This document shows, piece by piece, positions 7,731 through 15,505 of a stretch of 20,314 bases of DNA; the stretch's first letter is position 1, and every line of letters begins with the position of its first letter. The DNA comes from Rhodospirillales bacterium. GTDB lineage: Bacteria; Pseudomonadota; Alphaproteobacteria; Reyranellales; Reyranellaceae. Below the pieces are notes generated by a model. It had not been told where the DNA came from and ran no database searches. It saw nothing but the letters and a program-made list of their open reading frames with translations. The DNA lies in assembly GCA_013205335.1 (NCBI GenBank), contig JABMNB010000542.1, positions 1 to 20,314 of the forward strand, read 5' to 3'. The position numbers and the translations under genes are program-made.

Positions 7731-9575
7731 AGCCCGATTTCCGAGACGCCCCTCGCTGCAGCGGCCGTGCGCCGCCCGTGGCGGCTGCCCCTGGTCGCAG
7801 CGCTGGCGCTTGCCTTCGTCTCGCTATCGCTGATTTCCGGCGTCGCCTACATCGTCGTGCTGGCCGGCGCGACCGGCACCGCGGAACGGCTGCTCGTCGA
7901 CCGTGCCGCCCGCGTGGTCGATGCCCAGGTGGCGCTGGTCCGCAACCGACTCGATCCGGTGAGCGAGCAGCTCGAGCTGATCGCAGCCCTTGCCGCCGGC
8001 GGTCGCATCGACATCGAATCGCCGGTCGCCGTGCGCGAGCTGCTGGCCGTCATGATGCGGCAGGTGCCCGCGGTGTCGGCGATCGGCTTCGCCACGCTCG
8101 ATCTCAAGCTGCATCGTGCCATGCGCGAGCCCGATGGCAGGATCGAGCGCGAAACGATCTCGCTCGTCGACCAGCCACAGGGGATGGAGCGCTTCCGCCA
8201 GCTCCAGACGTCGCAGCACACCTTCTGGGGGGCGCTGTTCTGGAGCGAGGCGGTCAAGCAGCCGGTGGTCAACGTGCGCACGCCGGTGCGGCGCATCGAC
8301 AACGCCTTCATCGGCGGCTTGATCGCCACGGTGGCCGTCGGCGATCTCTCCTATCTCATCGGCGATCCGGTCCGCGGCGGAGAGGGGCGCTACTTCATCC
8401 TCGTCGATCGCGACCAGGTGCTGGCGGCCCGCCGCCTGATCGATCCGCGTGGGCTCGGCCTCTCCGAGAAGCGGCCCTTGCCCACGATCAAGGAGGTCGA
8501 CGACCCGGTGCTTGCCAAGATCTGGGACACGCCCGTGCGCTCTCCACAGATCGACCGGGCGCTGGGCTCGCTCGGCCATGTCGTCGAGGAAGGCGGCCGG
8601 CGCTGGGTGTTCGTCTACCGCGAACTCTATCAATTCGGGCCCGAGCCCTGGCTGGTCGGTCAGTATTTCCCGATCGAGGACGCGACCGGCGACCTCGACC
8701 GGTTGTTCAATGGCGCGATCGTCGGCGGCATCACGCTGGCCGTCGCCGCGCTGCTGGCGCTGTTGATGGGGCTCAGCATGGCGCGCTCGATCGGCACGCT
8801 CACGTCGGCGGCCGAGTCGATGGAGCAGCTCAAGTTCGACCAGCCGTTTCACCGCAGGTCGCGGCTGCGTGAAATCGACGATGCCGGCCAGAGCCTCGAC
8901 AAGGCGCGCGGCGCGCTGAAATGGTTCGGTGCCTACGTGCCGCACCGTCTCGTCTTCCGGCTGATGGAGCTGGGCGAGGACGCCGTGGCCTCGCGCCGCC
9001 GGGTCGTCACCGTGATGTTCACCGATATCGTGGGCTTCACGCCGCAGGCCGAGGACCTGCCCGAGCAGGAAACCGCCGACATGCTCAACCATCACTTCGC
9101 GCTGCTGGGCGCCTGCATCGAGAACGACCATGGCGTGATCGACAAGTACATCGGCGACTGTGTGATGGCCGTGTGGGGTGGCCTCTCGAAGATGGAAGAC
9201 CATGCCGACCATGCTGTCCATGCCGCCCTGGAGATGGGCCGCGTCGTGCGCGAGGACAATCTGCAGCGTGCCGCAGCGGGGCTGACGCCGGTGCGCCTGC
9301 GGATCGGCCTGCATTCGGGCCCGGTGGTCGTGGGCAACATCGGCGCGCCGGGGCGCGTCAACTATACAGTGGTCGGCGACACGGTAAACGTGGCGCAGCG
9401 TTTCGAGCAGCTCGGCAAGGAATTCATGAGGGAGGACGACGAGGTGATCGTCCTGGTGAGCGGCGACACGATCTCGGCGATGAAGCACCCTGAAGTCCTG
9501 GGAGCGTTGCCAAAGCCGGAATTGCGGCACGTGAAGGGCAGGGACGAGCCCGAGCAGGTGTATCGCCTCTTGTAG
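7728..9575 (+). CDS. Membrane-bound class III nucleotide cyclase (probable adenylate cyclase)
   Basis: A 615-residue sensor cyclase expected to make cAMP from ATP. It has a membrane helix at about 21-46, a large extracytoplasmic sensor-like region (about 50-325, Cache-like by layout), a second helix (about 329-350), a HAMP-like segment (350-400) and a C-terminal class III catalytic domain (about 424-562). Both metal aspartates are present: Asp433 in MFTDIVGFT and Asp477 in YIGDCVMAVWG. Lys473 and Thr547 are the usual adenine-selecting pair, and Asn554/Arg558 the transition-state pair, so the domain should be active and ATP-specific. The only start near the helix is GTG at 7728, with no ribosome site and buried in a hairpin; GTG at 7767 is an alternative. 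It lies 50 bases after pckA. Confidence 0.9.
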   Translation: MSPISETPLAAAAVRRPWRLPLVAALALAFVSLSLISGVAYIVVLAGATGTAERLLVDRAARVVDAQVALVRNRLDPVSEQLELIAALAAGGRIDIESPVAVRELLAVMMRQVPAVSAIGFATLDLKLHRAMREPDGRIERETISLVDQPQGMERFRQLQTSQHTFWGALFWSEAVKQPVVNVRTPVRRIDNAFIGGLIATVAVGDLSYLIGDPVRGGEGRYFILVDRDQVLAARRLIDPRGLGLSEKRPLPTIKEVDDPVLAKIWDTPVRSPQIDRALGSLGHVVEEGGRRWVFVYRELYQFGPEPWLVGQYFPIEDATGDLDRLFNGAIVGGITLAVAALLALLMGLSMARSIGTLTSAAESMEQLKFDQPFHRRSRLREIDDAGQSLDKARGALKWFGAYVPHRLVFRLMELGEDAVASRRRVVTVMFTDIVGFTPQAEDLPEQETADMLNHHFALLGACIENDHGVIDKYIGDCVMAVWGGLSKMEDHADHAVHAALEMGRVVREDNLQRAAAGLTPVRLRIGLHSGPVVVGNIGAPGRVNYTVVGDTVNVAQRFEQLGKEFMREDDEVIVLVSGDTISAMKHPEVLGALPKPELRHVKGRDEPEQVYRLL

Positions 9576-9676
9576 TGGTCGCCTGATGTGACGGGCGCTG
9601 CGCTGGACGGGATATGGTCTTCGCCGGTAATGTGCCGCCGTCTTCTTCGTTGGCATATTTCAGGAACGAGCAGCAC

Positions 9677-10840
9677 ATGGAACGACGCAGACTTCTTGCC
9701 TTGTCGACGGCCGTGCTCGCCCTTGCTCCATTCCATGCCTCGCGCGCGCAGGACTCCAACAAGCCGTTCACGACCGAACAGCTCGACCAGATGCTGGCCC
9801 CCGTCGCCCTCTATCCCGACGCGCTCCTGTCGCAGGTGCTGATGGGCGCGACCTATCCGCTGGAGATCGTCGAGGCGGCGCGCTGGTCGCAGGCCAATCC
9901 CAACCTCAAGGGTGACGCGGCCGTCGCGGCGGTGAAGGACAAGAGCTGGGACGTCAGCGTGAAGTCGCTCACCGCGTTTCCGCAGACCCTGCAGATGATG
10001 AGCAACCAGCTCGACTGGACCCAGAAGCTGGGCGACGCGATGATCGGCCAGCAGAAGGACGTCGCGACCGCGGTCCAGCGGCTGCGCGCCAAGGCGGAGG
10101 CGGCGGGCAATCTGAAGTCGACTCCGCAGCAGCGGGTGACGACGCAGTCGAGCGGCGGCGCCAACGCGATCGTCATTGAGCCGGCCAATCCCGAACTTCT
10201 CTACGTTCCCTACTACAATCCGGCCTGGGCCTATGGTCCGTGGCCCTATTCCGCATATCCGCCGCCCTATTATCCGCCGCCGCCAAACTACGGCGCGGCG
10301 CTGATGACCGGCATGATGTTCGGCCTGGGCGTCGCCGCTAGTGCTGCGATGTTCGGCGGCTGGCACTGGGGCTATGGCGGCGGCGGCTGGGGCAACAGCT
10401 ACACGACGGTGAACGTCAACAGGGCGACCAGCATCAGCGCCAACAACTTCAACGGCGACCGCTACCGCAACGGCCAGTGGAAACACGATCCGGCGCATCG
10501 CGCCGGCGTGCCGTACCGCACGCCGGCCGAGCGGCAGGCGTTCGGCCAGCATCGCCCCGACGCGGCCCAGCAGCGCGAGCAGTTCCGCGGCCAGCTCGAC
10601 GGGCGCGGCACGCAGGGCGTGCAAAATCGCGGCGCCGAGAACCGTCCTGCTGCCGAGGCCCGGCCGGCGGAAAATCGCAGCTTCGAGAATCGCGCCGGCG
10701 GCGAACGCGGTGCGTTCGGCGACATCAACCGCGGCGGCGGCGGCGCAAGCCGCGACTTCGACCGCGGCAGCCAGTCCTGGGGCAACCGGAGTTGGGGCGG
10801 CGGCGGTGGCGGCGGCAGGTTCGAGGGAGGACGGCGATGA
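9677..10840 (+). CDS. DUF3300 exported protein with Gly/Asn/Arg-rich tail
   Basis: A 387-residue secreted or periplasmic protein of unknown function. The basic start MERRR, a hydrophobic stretch and ASRA-Q give a signal peptide with likely cleavage after residue 24. Residues about 34-125 match DUF3300, with LDQMLAPVALYPDALLSQVL and AARWSQANP as key parts. Then come a Tyr/Pro-rich stretch (about 186-205), a hydrophobic Gly/Ala segment (206-226) and a disordered tail rich in Gly, Asn, Arg and Gln ending in RFEGGRR. The ATG at 9677 is chosen because it begins the signal peptide and follows AGGAACGAG; the frame extends upstream to 9614 without sense. The stop overlaps the next ATG by 4 bases, so DUF3300 and DUF2950 are coupled. 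Confidence 0.9.
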   Translation: MERRRLLALSTAVLALAPFHASRAQDSNKPFTTEQLDQMLAPVALYPDALLSQVLMGATYPLEIVEAARWSQANPNLKGDAAVAAVKDKSWDVSVKSLTAFPQTLQMMSNQLDWTQKLGDAMIGQQKDVATAVQRLRAKAEAAGNLKSTPQQRVTTQSSGGANAIVIEPANPELLYVPYYNPAWAYGPWPYSAYPPPYYPPPPNYGAALMTGMMFGLGVAASAAMFGGWHWGYGGGGWGNSYTTVNVNRATSISANNFNGDRYRNGQWKHDPAHRAGVPYRTPAERQAFGQHRPDAAQQREQFRGQLDGRGTQGVQNRGAENRPAAEARPAENRSFENRAGGERGAFGDINRGGGGASRDFDRGSQSWGNRSWGGGGGGGRFEGGRR

Positions 10841-11778
10841 GCGGCACGATGTTCCGGCGCGGCCTCCTTGCCCTTGTCGTGTTCGTCGGCATTGCGGGGG
10901 GCCTTGCAGTGGGCCTGGCCGGCGGCGCGATCGCCCAGCAGGCGGCCAGGGTTCAGGGCTTCCCGACGGCCGAGGCGGCGGCCGCCGCGTTCACCGACGC
11001 GGTCCGCAAGGGCGACCCCAAGGCACTGGGCACGCTGCTCGGCCCGGAGTGGCGCGAGTTCGTGCCGACCACGTCCGAGCAGCTTCAGGCGCGGCGCGCG
11101 GCCTATCTGGCCGCCTGGGATGAAAGCCACGAGGTCAAGGTCGCGGGTGACAAGGCGACCGTCATGGCCGGCAAGGCCGGCTGGTCGCTGCCGATCCCGA
11201 TCGTGAAGGACGGCGCGGAATGGCGCTTCGATCCGGTTGCCGGCTGGCGCGAGATGCGCCTGCGCCAGATCGGCCATGACGAGGCCGCCGTCGTGCAGAC
11301 GATGCTGGCCATCGTCGACGCCCAGCGCGACTACGCGGCGATGGATCCGATGAAGACCGGCTCGTCGGGCTACGCAAGGCGCCTGCTCAGCGCGCCCGGC
11401 CGCAAGGACGGCCTCTACTGGGAGGCCAAGCCCGGCGAGACGCAGAGCCCGCTCGGGCCGGCGGTCGCCCGTGCCCAGGTCGACGGCAACTCGCCGGACG
11501 GCCATTACGGCTACTACTTCCGCCTGCTCTATGCTCAGGGAGCGGCGGCGCCGGGCGGGGCCCGCGACTATATCGTGAACGGCCGCATGATGGGTGGCTT
11601 CGGCGCCATCGCCTGGCCGGTGCGCTATGGCGTGACCGGGGTGATGACCTTCATCGTCGACTACAGGGGCGAGGTCTATCAGCAGGACCTCGGGCCCGAG
11701 ACGGCACAGCGCGCCGGCATGATTACCACCTTCAATCCTGATAAGGGTTGGGTGAAGGCGGATATGACGCCTCCGTAA
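10837..11778 (+). CDS. DUF2950 exported protein
   Basis: A 313-residue protein of the DUF2950 family, function unknown. The N-terminus has MFRR followed by a long hydrophobic run, and AIA-QQ suggests signal peptidase cleavage after residue 33. The mature part begins with FPTAEAAAAAFTDAVRKGD, which resembles the helix of small SnoaL-like or stress proteins, then the family core WRFDPVAGWREMRLRQIGHDE and a C-terminal DGHYGYYFRLL region. The ATG overlaps the DUF3300 stop (ATGA). DUF3300 and DUF2950 genes are often found side by side in Proteobacteria, which suggests that their products act together in the envelope; no biochemical role can be read from the sequence. Confidence 0.88.
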   Translation: MSGTMFRRGLLALVVFVGIAGGLAVGLAGGAIAQQAARVQGFPTAEAAAAAFTDAVRKGDPKALGTLLGPEWREFVPTTSEQLQARRAAYLAAWDESHEVKVAGDKATVMAGKAGWSLPIPIVKDGAEWRFDPVAGWREMRLRQIGHDEAAVVQTMLAIVDAQRDYAAMDPMKTGSSGYARRLLSAPGRKDGLYWEAKPGETQSPLGPAVARAQVDGNSPDGHYGYYFRLLYAQGAAAPGGARDYIVNGRMMGGFGAIAWPVRYGVTGVMTFIVDYRGEVYQQDLGPETAQRAGMITTFNPDKGWVKADMTPP

Positions 11779-11788
11779 CGCAGGCGTC
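11766..11788 (+). terminator. Hairpin over the DUF2950 stop codon (possible weak terminator)
   Basis: GACGCCT (11766-11772) and AGGCGTC (11782-11788) are perfectly complementary, with a 9-base loop that holds the TAA stop. No T run follows, so intrinsic termination is doubtful. It could set different mRNA levels for the downstream lipoprotein gene. Confidence 0.4.
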
Positions 11789-11809
11789 GTAGTGAAGGGG
11801 AGAGATGTG

Positions 11810-12028
11810 ATGAAGACGAAGATCCTGATGTTGCTCGTGGCAGCAGGCGTCCTGGGTGGTTGCACTCAGAACCTGTCAGACGGCCAGACCGGCGCGCTCG
11901 TCGGCGCTGCGGCGGGTACCGGCATCGGCCTGGTGGCGGGCGGCAGCTTCGGCGCGGTGGTCGGCGCCGGTCTGATCGGCGGCGCGGTCGGCTATCTCGG
12001 CGGCACCGCCATCGGCAACAGCCGTTGA
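11810..12028 (+). CDS. Small glycine-zipper lipoprotein
   Basis: A 72-residue predicted lipoprotein. The signal sequence MKTKILMLLVAAGVLGGC carries a lipobox, with Cys18 as the likely lipidation site. The mature part is almost entirely a glycine zipper: Gly/Ala residues repeated every three to four positions (about 30-70), as in the two-helix Gly-zipper domains of outer-membrane-associated proteins. ATG at 11810 is preferred over the in-frame GTG at 11792 because GGGGAGAG (11797-11804) sits 5 bases upstream and the lipobox distance then fits. It lies 31 bases after DUF2950 and 14 bases before the HdeA-like gene. It is probably anchored in the outer or inner membrane; the function is unknown. 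Confidence 0.8.
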   Translation: MKTKILMLLVAAGVLGGCTQNLSDGQTGALVGAAAGTGIGLVAGGSFGAVVGAGLIGGAVGYLGGTAIGNSR

Positions 12029-12042
12029 GAGGGAGCTTCCCC

Positions 12043-12387
12043 ATGACCTTCAGATTTGCCATCGCGCCGATCGTTGCCTTTGGCGCCCTCGTCGCCGTCT
12101 CGGCATCGGCTCAGGCGCAGATGCCGGCGCTCAACTTCGACCAGGCGGCCTACATCACGTGCAGGGAAGCGCACGCGATGAACCCCGAGGCGCGTAAGGC
12201 GCTGGCGGTGTTCCTCGCTGAGCATTCGGCGCGCACGCGCGGCGTGGTGATCCCCGACGGCGATCTTGGAGCCCATCTCGCCCACCTGGTGCGCGGCGGC
12301 TGCACGCTCTCGCCGGACGCCTATCTGTTCACGGTGGTCGACCGTGCCGTCCTGGCCGAGCTGACCAAGCTTCCCAAGCGCCGTTAG
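12043..12387 (+). CDS. HdeA-like small periplasmic protein
   Basis: A 114-residue protein with a signal peptide (hydrophobic 5-20, ASAQA-Q cleavage at about 25), so about 89 mature residues. It has two cysteines, Cys40 in YITCREAH and Cys87 in VRGGCTLSP, spaced as in the disulfide-bonded HdeA/HdeB acid-stress chaperones, and similar overall size. The likeness is by architecture and a few motif residues, so the family call is tentative; another small two-Cys periplasmic protein is possible. The ATG follows GAGAGGGAG at good distance. It is last in the four-gene exported-protein cluster and ends only 10 bases from the convergent formyltransferase gene, with no obvious terminator between. Confidence 0.6.
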   Translation: MTFRFAIAPIVAFGALVAVSASAQAQMPALNFDQAAYITCREAHAMNPEARKALAVFLAEHSARTRGVVIPDGDLGAHLAHLVRGGCTLSPDAYLFTVVDRAVLAELTKLPKRR

Positions 12388-12397
12388 TTACTTCTAG

Positions 12398-13291
12398 CTA
12401 CGACTTCCAGCGGGTCACGCCGAGAGCTGCCAAGACCAGGTGGGCGGCGTGACGTAGGCGGCAGAGGCGAAGCCCTGCGCGTCGGAAGTCTTTCATCTGG
12501 AGCGCCGTCGGATATCCCAGATACTGGCCGTCCGAGAGCTGCTGCGGTCGTCCCGCTGTCCTGTCGGCCGCGAGACGCGCCAGTGCAGTCGGCAGGGCGC
12601 GCGCACCGGCCAAGAAGAATTGCGTCGTCAGTTCGCCGACCGAGGCTGCGCCATCGATCGGCACTTCGACCTGGGCAATGACGCGGCCGGCGTCGATTGT
12701 GCGATCTTCAATCGCGTGAACCGTGGCGCCTGAAATGTGCTCCTGCCTCGCTTGCGCCCACAGCACGGGGCAGGGGCCGCGCAGGTTGGGAAGCAGGGAC
12801 GGATGAACATTCAACGCAGCCACCTTCGGCAGACCGATCAGAGGTGGCTGCAGGATCTGGTCGAAATTCATGACGACGATGAAATCGGGAGCGCAAGCCT
12901 GTACGGCGGCAAGCGTCTCGGCGGAATTGACGTCGGGTGTTTCGACGAACCGCGCATTATAGCGCCGCGCCAGCTCGGGCAATGTCGCCAGTGCCGGAGT
13001 TCGGCGCGTGACCAGCGAAAGCCAGCGCGCGAAATAGGCGACGATCGGCACCGATATCAGGTCGAAGCCTAACCAGAGGTTGAGCGGGATGCCAAAGCGC
13101 CGGAAGCCAGCGGTCGTCTGCTCCCAGAAGGTGCCGTGACTGGAGCCGAACCGCCGCGAGGACAGGACGAGACCTATGTCGTTCCCGAATTCCGCGAACA
13201 CTGCGTTCAATGCCGGGAGGCAACACAGGCTGTCGATATGGCAAACTACGATCGTACGCGTCTTTGGCCTGTTCTCCGCAGCGGACGGCAT
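12398..13291 (-). CDS. Formyltransferase-family protein (possible sugar N-formyltransferase)
   Basis: A 297-residue protein with a formyltransferase catalytic core. The motif ALNVHPSLLPNLRG (159-171) gives the catalytic Asn161 and His163, and Asp200 in EDRTIDAGRVI completes the usual Asn-His-Asp set. This core is shared by methionyl-tRNA, GAR and amino-sugar formyltransferases. The N-terminal half (1-135) is not a normal Fmt domain and holds an unusual hydrophobic stretch (about 68-95). Given glycosyltransferases next door, formylation of an amino sugar is the best guess, but the substrate is not shown. The ATG has GGAG 9 bases upstream, within the end of the SDR gene; six bases separate the two, so they form an operon. 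Confidence 0.75.
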   Translation of the reverse strand: MPSAAENRPKTRTIVVCHIDSLCCLPALNAVFAEFGNDIGLVLSSRRFGSSHGTFWEQTTAGFRRFGIPLNLWLGFDLISVPIVAYFARWLSLVTRRTPALATLPELARRYNARFVETPDVNSAETLAAVQACAPDFIVVMNFDQILQPPLIGLPKVAALNVHPSLLPNLRGPCPVLWAQARQEHISGATVHAIEDRTIDAGRVIAQVEVPIDGAASVGELTTQFFLAGARALPTALARLAADRTAGRPQQLSDGQYLGYPTALQMKDFRRAGLRLCRLRHAAHLVLAALGVTRWKS

Positions 13292-13297
13292 GCGGCC

Positions 13298-14047
13298 CTA
13301 CTCCTTCAATATCCGCGCACTCAGCCAGACGGGGAGCAGCGCCGTAAACCAGACGCCGATGGCGAGGCCAAAGGGGAAGGCGATACGCGGTCTGTTGCGG
13401 GCGAGACCGTGCCGGATGATCTGCGAGGCTCGCCCGCTACTCATCGATTTCGGTCTGGGATCGGCGATCGCATCGGTCATGCGGCTCGTGACATAGCCCG
13501 GGCAGACGACGCTTAGCCCGACATTGGCTTTTGCGAGCGGGAAGCGAAGGCTCTCCCCCCAGACGCGTATCGCCGCCTTGCTCGCGTTATACGAAGCGGA
13601 GCGCGGGCGGCCGAAGAAAGCCGCAAGGGACGAAATCACGCCGACTTGTCCTTGGCGCCGCGCCATGAGGCGATCAATCAGCGGCTCGACAGTGTTCAGG
13701 ACACCCGTGATATTGACCGCGATGGTCCTGTGAGCCGAATCGAAGGGTTCGATTCCCAAGTTGTTCTGGTCGAGCGATATCCCGGCATTGGCAACCAGCA
13801 GGTCGACTGGATGGGCGTCGTCGAACGCCTTCAACCAGCGCGCCATTGCGGATCGATCGGTGGTGTCGACAGTATCGGCGAGCACTGTCGCTCCCTTGGT
13901 CCGGCAGGCATCCGCAACCGCATACAGGCGCTTGGCGTCACGGCCCGTCAGGCCAAGCACGACGCCAGGAGCAGCATAGTCAATGGCCAGGGCCTCCCCG
14001 ATGCCACTCGAAGCGCCAGTGATAATGATGTGGCGGAATGTTTTCAT
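13298..14047 (-). CDS. Short-chain dehydrogenase/reductase with hydrophobic C-terminus
   Basis: A 249-residue classical SDR. The cofactor loop TGASSGIG is at 10-17, NAG at 87-89, Asn113, Ser140 in ISSLAA, and the catalytic Tyr153/Lys157 in YNASK, so all catalytic residues are present. It should oxidise or reduce an alcohol or ketone using NAD(P)(H); the substrate is unknown. The last 30 residues (about 220-249) are strongly hydrophobic and may tether the enzyme to the membrane. The frame is open 18 codons further upstream, but the ATG at 14047 puts the cofactor loop at the usual distance from the start. The gene is followed immediately by the formyltransferase and is divergent from the glycosyltransferases. 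Confidence 0.88.
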   Translation of the reverse strand: MKTFRHIIITGASSGIGEALAIDYAAPGVVLGLTGRDAKRLYAVADACRTKGATVLADTVDTTDRSAMARWLKAFDDAHPVDLLVANAGISLDQNNLGIEPFDSAHRTIAVNITGVLNTVEPLIDRLMARRQGQVGVISSLAAFFGRPRSASYNASKAAIRVWGESLRFPLAKANVGLSVVCPGYVTSRMTDAIADPRPKSMSSGRASQIIRHGLARNRPRIAFPFGLAIGVWFTALLPVWLSARILKE

Positions 14048-14128
14048 GTTGGGGCAAATGCCTTGAAATGATAGTGACCTTGCGAGTGCTGGACCACGCA
14101 TTTATGTTGACCGACAGCGCATTGACCG
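14048..14128. promoter_or_regulatory. Divergent intergenic region between SDR and first glycosyltransferase
   Basis: These 81 bases must hold the promoters of both divergent pairs. TATCAT (minus strand, 14068-14073) is a fair -10 for the SDR pair, but no good -35 is at the right distance. TTGACCGA occurs twice, at 14107-14114 and 14122-14129, 15 bases apart, the second touching the ATG. Neither element is sufficient to assign a promoter or operator firmly. Confidence 0.3.
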
Positions 14129-15505
14129 ATGGTCGAAAGTCCGGACGTGACCCGTAGACTGTTGTTCGACGTCACGGGGCTGCTTCACTGGTACGCCTTT
14201 TTCTCGAATCCCTCTGGCACGCAAAGGGTGACTGAAAAGCTGTGTTCCTCGACGGCTGTTCAGCAGAACAAGCAGGTGGAGTTCGTGGCGCGGGCGCTTG
14301 GCGGCGACAAATTATACAGGGTCGATGGTGGCACATTGCGTGATCTCCAGGATCCGCTGCAGCGCCGGGCGGCGATAGCCCGCCTGCGCGCCCTCTTCAC
14401 GATGACCATGCGGCAGGCACGCCCAAGGGGGCCGCTGTCGGACATGACCATTATCCATGTTCCCTACTTCCTGCTCGGCCTGGCCCATCTGGCGCCGTTG
14501 GTCGAGGCCTGGTTCAGCAGGCGATTGCCGACCGCCTTGCCGTCGCTGGAAATCGTGCGGGAGCCCGGGCCGCAGGACATGTTTTTCAACCCAGGGGATT
14601 TGTGGTGGCAGAATCACTACGCCCCGTTCGTGCTTCGGCTGAAAGCCCGCACGGGGGTGAAGGTCGTGCAAATGATCCACGATCTTTTCTTTATTGAACG
14701 GCCTGACTGGTTCTCACCAACCTTCGCGCGCACTTTTCCGTCCACCTTTGGCAGGGCTGCACCCGGCGTCGATCGTTGGCTGACCAATTCGACCTTCGTG
14801 GAGGAACAACTCAGGACTTATATGGAGAGCCACTCGCTGCCTCCGCGACCTGTCGAGGTACTTCCCATGGGCTGGGATAGTTTCGCGGTTTCAAGGGGGG
14901 AAGATCGCCCCGGCGCTGCGGCGGCGCTCCGGAGCTACGGCATCGTCGGTCATCCATTTATCCTGTTCGTCGGAACCGTCGAGCCGCGCAAGAATCTGGC
15001 GACGCTGCTCGATGTCATGGATGACTTGCGCCGGGACCTCGGTGAGCGTGTTCCAAAGTTGGTGGTCGTGGGCGGTTACGGGTGGAGCGCGAAGGGTCTT
15101 GCGGCGCGCCTGCGGCGTAACCCGCACGCCAGGTGGCTGACCAGGGTTCGCGACGCCGATCTGTCCGCCATCTATCGCGCCGCGCTCTTCACTGTATCGC
15201 CCAGTTATTCCGAGGGATGGGGACTGCCGGTGCAGGAGAGCATCGCCCATGGCGTGCCCTGTATCGCCTCGACCGGCGGAGCGCTGCGTGAGTCCGGTCG
15301 TGGCCTCGCGGTTCATTTCGATCCATTGGATCCGGCGAGTTTGAAGTCTGCGATGGCCCATTGGATCACCGATGGCGCCGCCCTTCAGCGAGAGCGGGTG
15401 AGAATTGCCGAGGCCCTTGGCTCGGAGCATTTCCCAACCTGGAACGATGCGGGACAGGTGTTGCTGAAGCAGGCGAGCCTCGACGGTAACGGACGCGACC
15501 TGTGA
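14129..15505 (+). CDS. GT4-type glycosyltransferase, first of a tandem pair
   Basis: A 458-residue GT-B-fold glycosyltransferase, probably cytoplasmic or membrane-associated, transferring a sugar from a nucleotide donor onto a surface glycan. The N-terminal domain opens with RLLFDVTGLLHWYAFF and SGTQRV, a motif seen in capsule and exopolysaccharide glycosyltransferases. The C-terminal domain carries VGTVEPRKN, VVVGGYGW and SEGWGLPVQE, the EX7E donor-phosphate motif of family GT4. Donor and acceptor are unknown. ATG at 14129 is used; GTG at 14147 is a serious alternative because it aligns with the start of the paralogue and follows GAAAG. The stop overlaps the second gene in a GTGA junction. 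Confidence 0.87.
   Translation: MVESPDVTRRLLFDVTGLLHWYAFFSNPSGTQRVTEKLCSSTAVQQNKQVEFVARALGGDKLYRVDGGTLRDLQDPLQRRAAIARLRALFTMTMRQARPRGPLSDMTIIHVPYFLLGLAHLAPLVEAWFSRRLPTALPSLEIVREPGPQDMFFNPGDLWWQNHYAPFVLRLKARTGVKVVQMIHDLFFIERPDWFSPTFARTFPSTFGRAAPGVDRWLTNSTFVEEQLRTYMESHSLPPRPVEVLPMGWDSFAVSRGEDRPGAAAALRSYGIVGHPFILFVGTVEPRKNLATLLDVMDDLRRDLGERVPKLVVVGGYGWSAKGLAARLRRNPHARWLTRVRDADLSAIYRAALFTVSPSYSEGWGLPVQESIAHGVPCIASTGGALRESGRGLAVHFDPLDPASLKSAMAHWITDGAALQRERVRIAEALGSEHFPTWNDAGQVLLKQASLDGNGRDL

Noticed and set aside
7824..9656. Long open frame on the minus strand opposite the cyclase
   Set aside because: Product is His/Arg/Asp-rich without motifs, while the plus-strand cyclase has every catalytic residue.
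9614..9676. Upstream in-frame extension of the DUF3300 gene
   Set aside because: It would place 21 unrelated residues before an evident signal peptide, and the ATG at 9677 has its own ribosome site.
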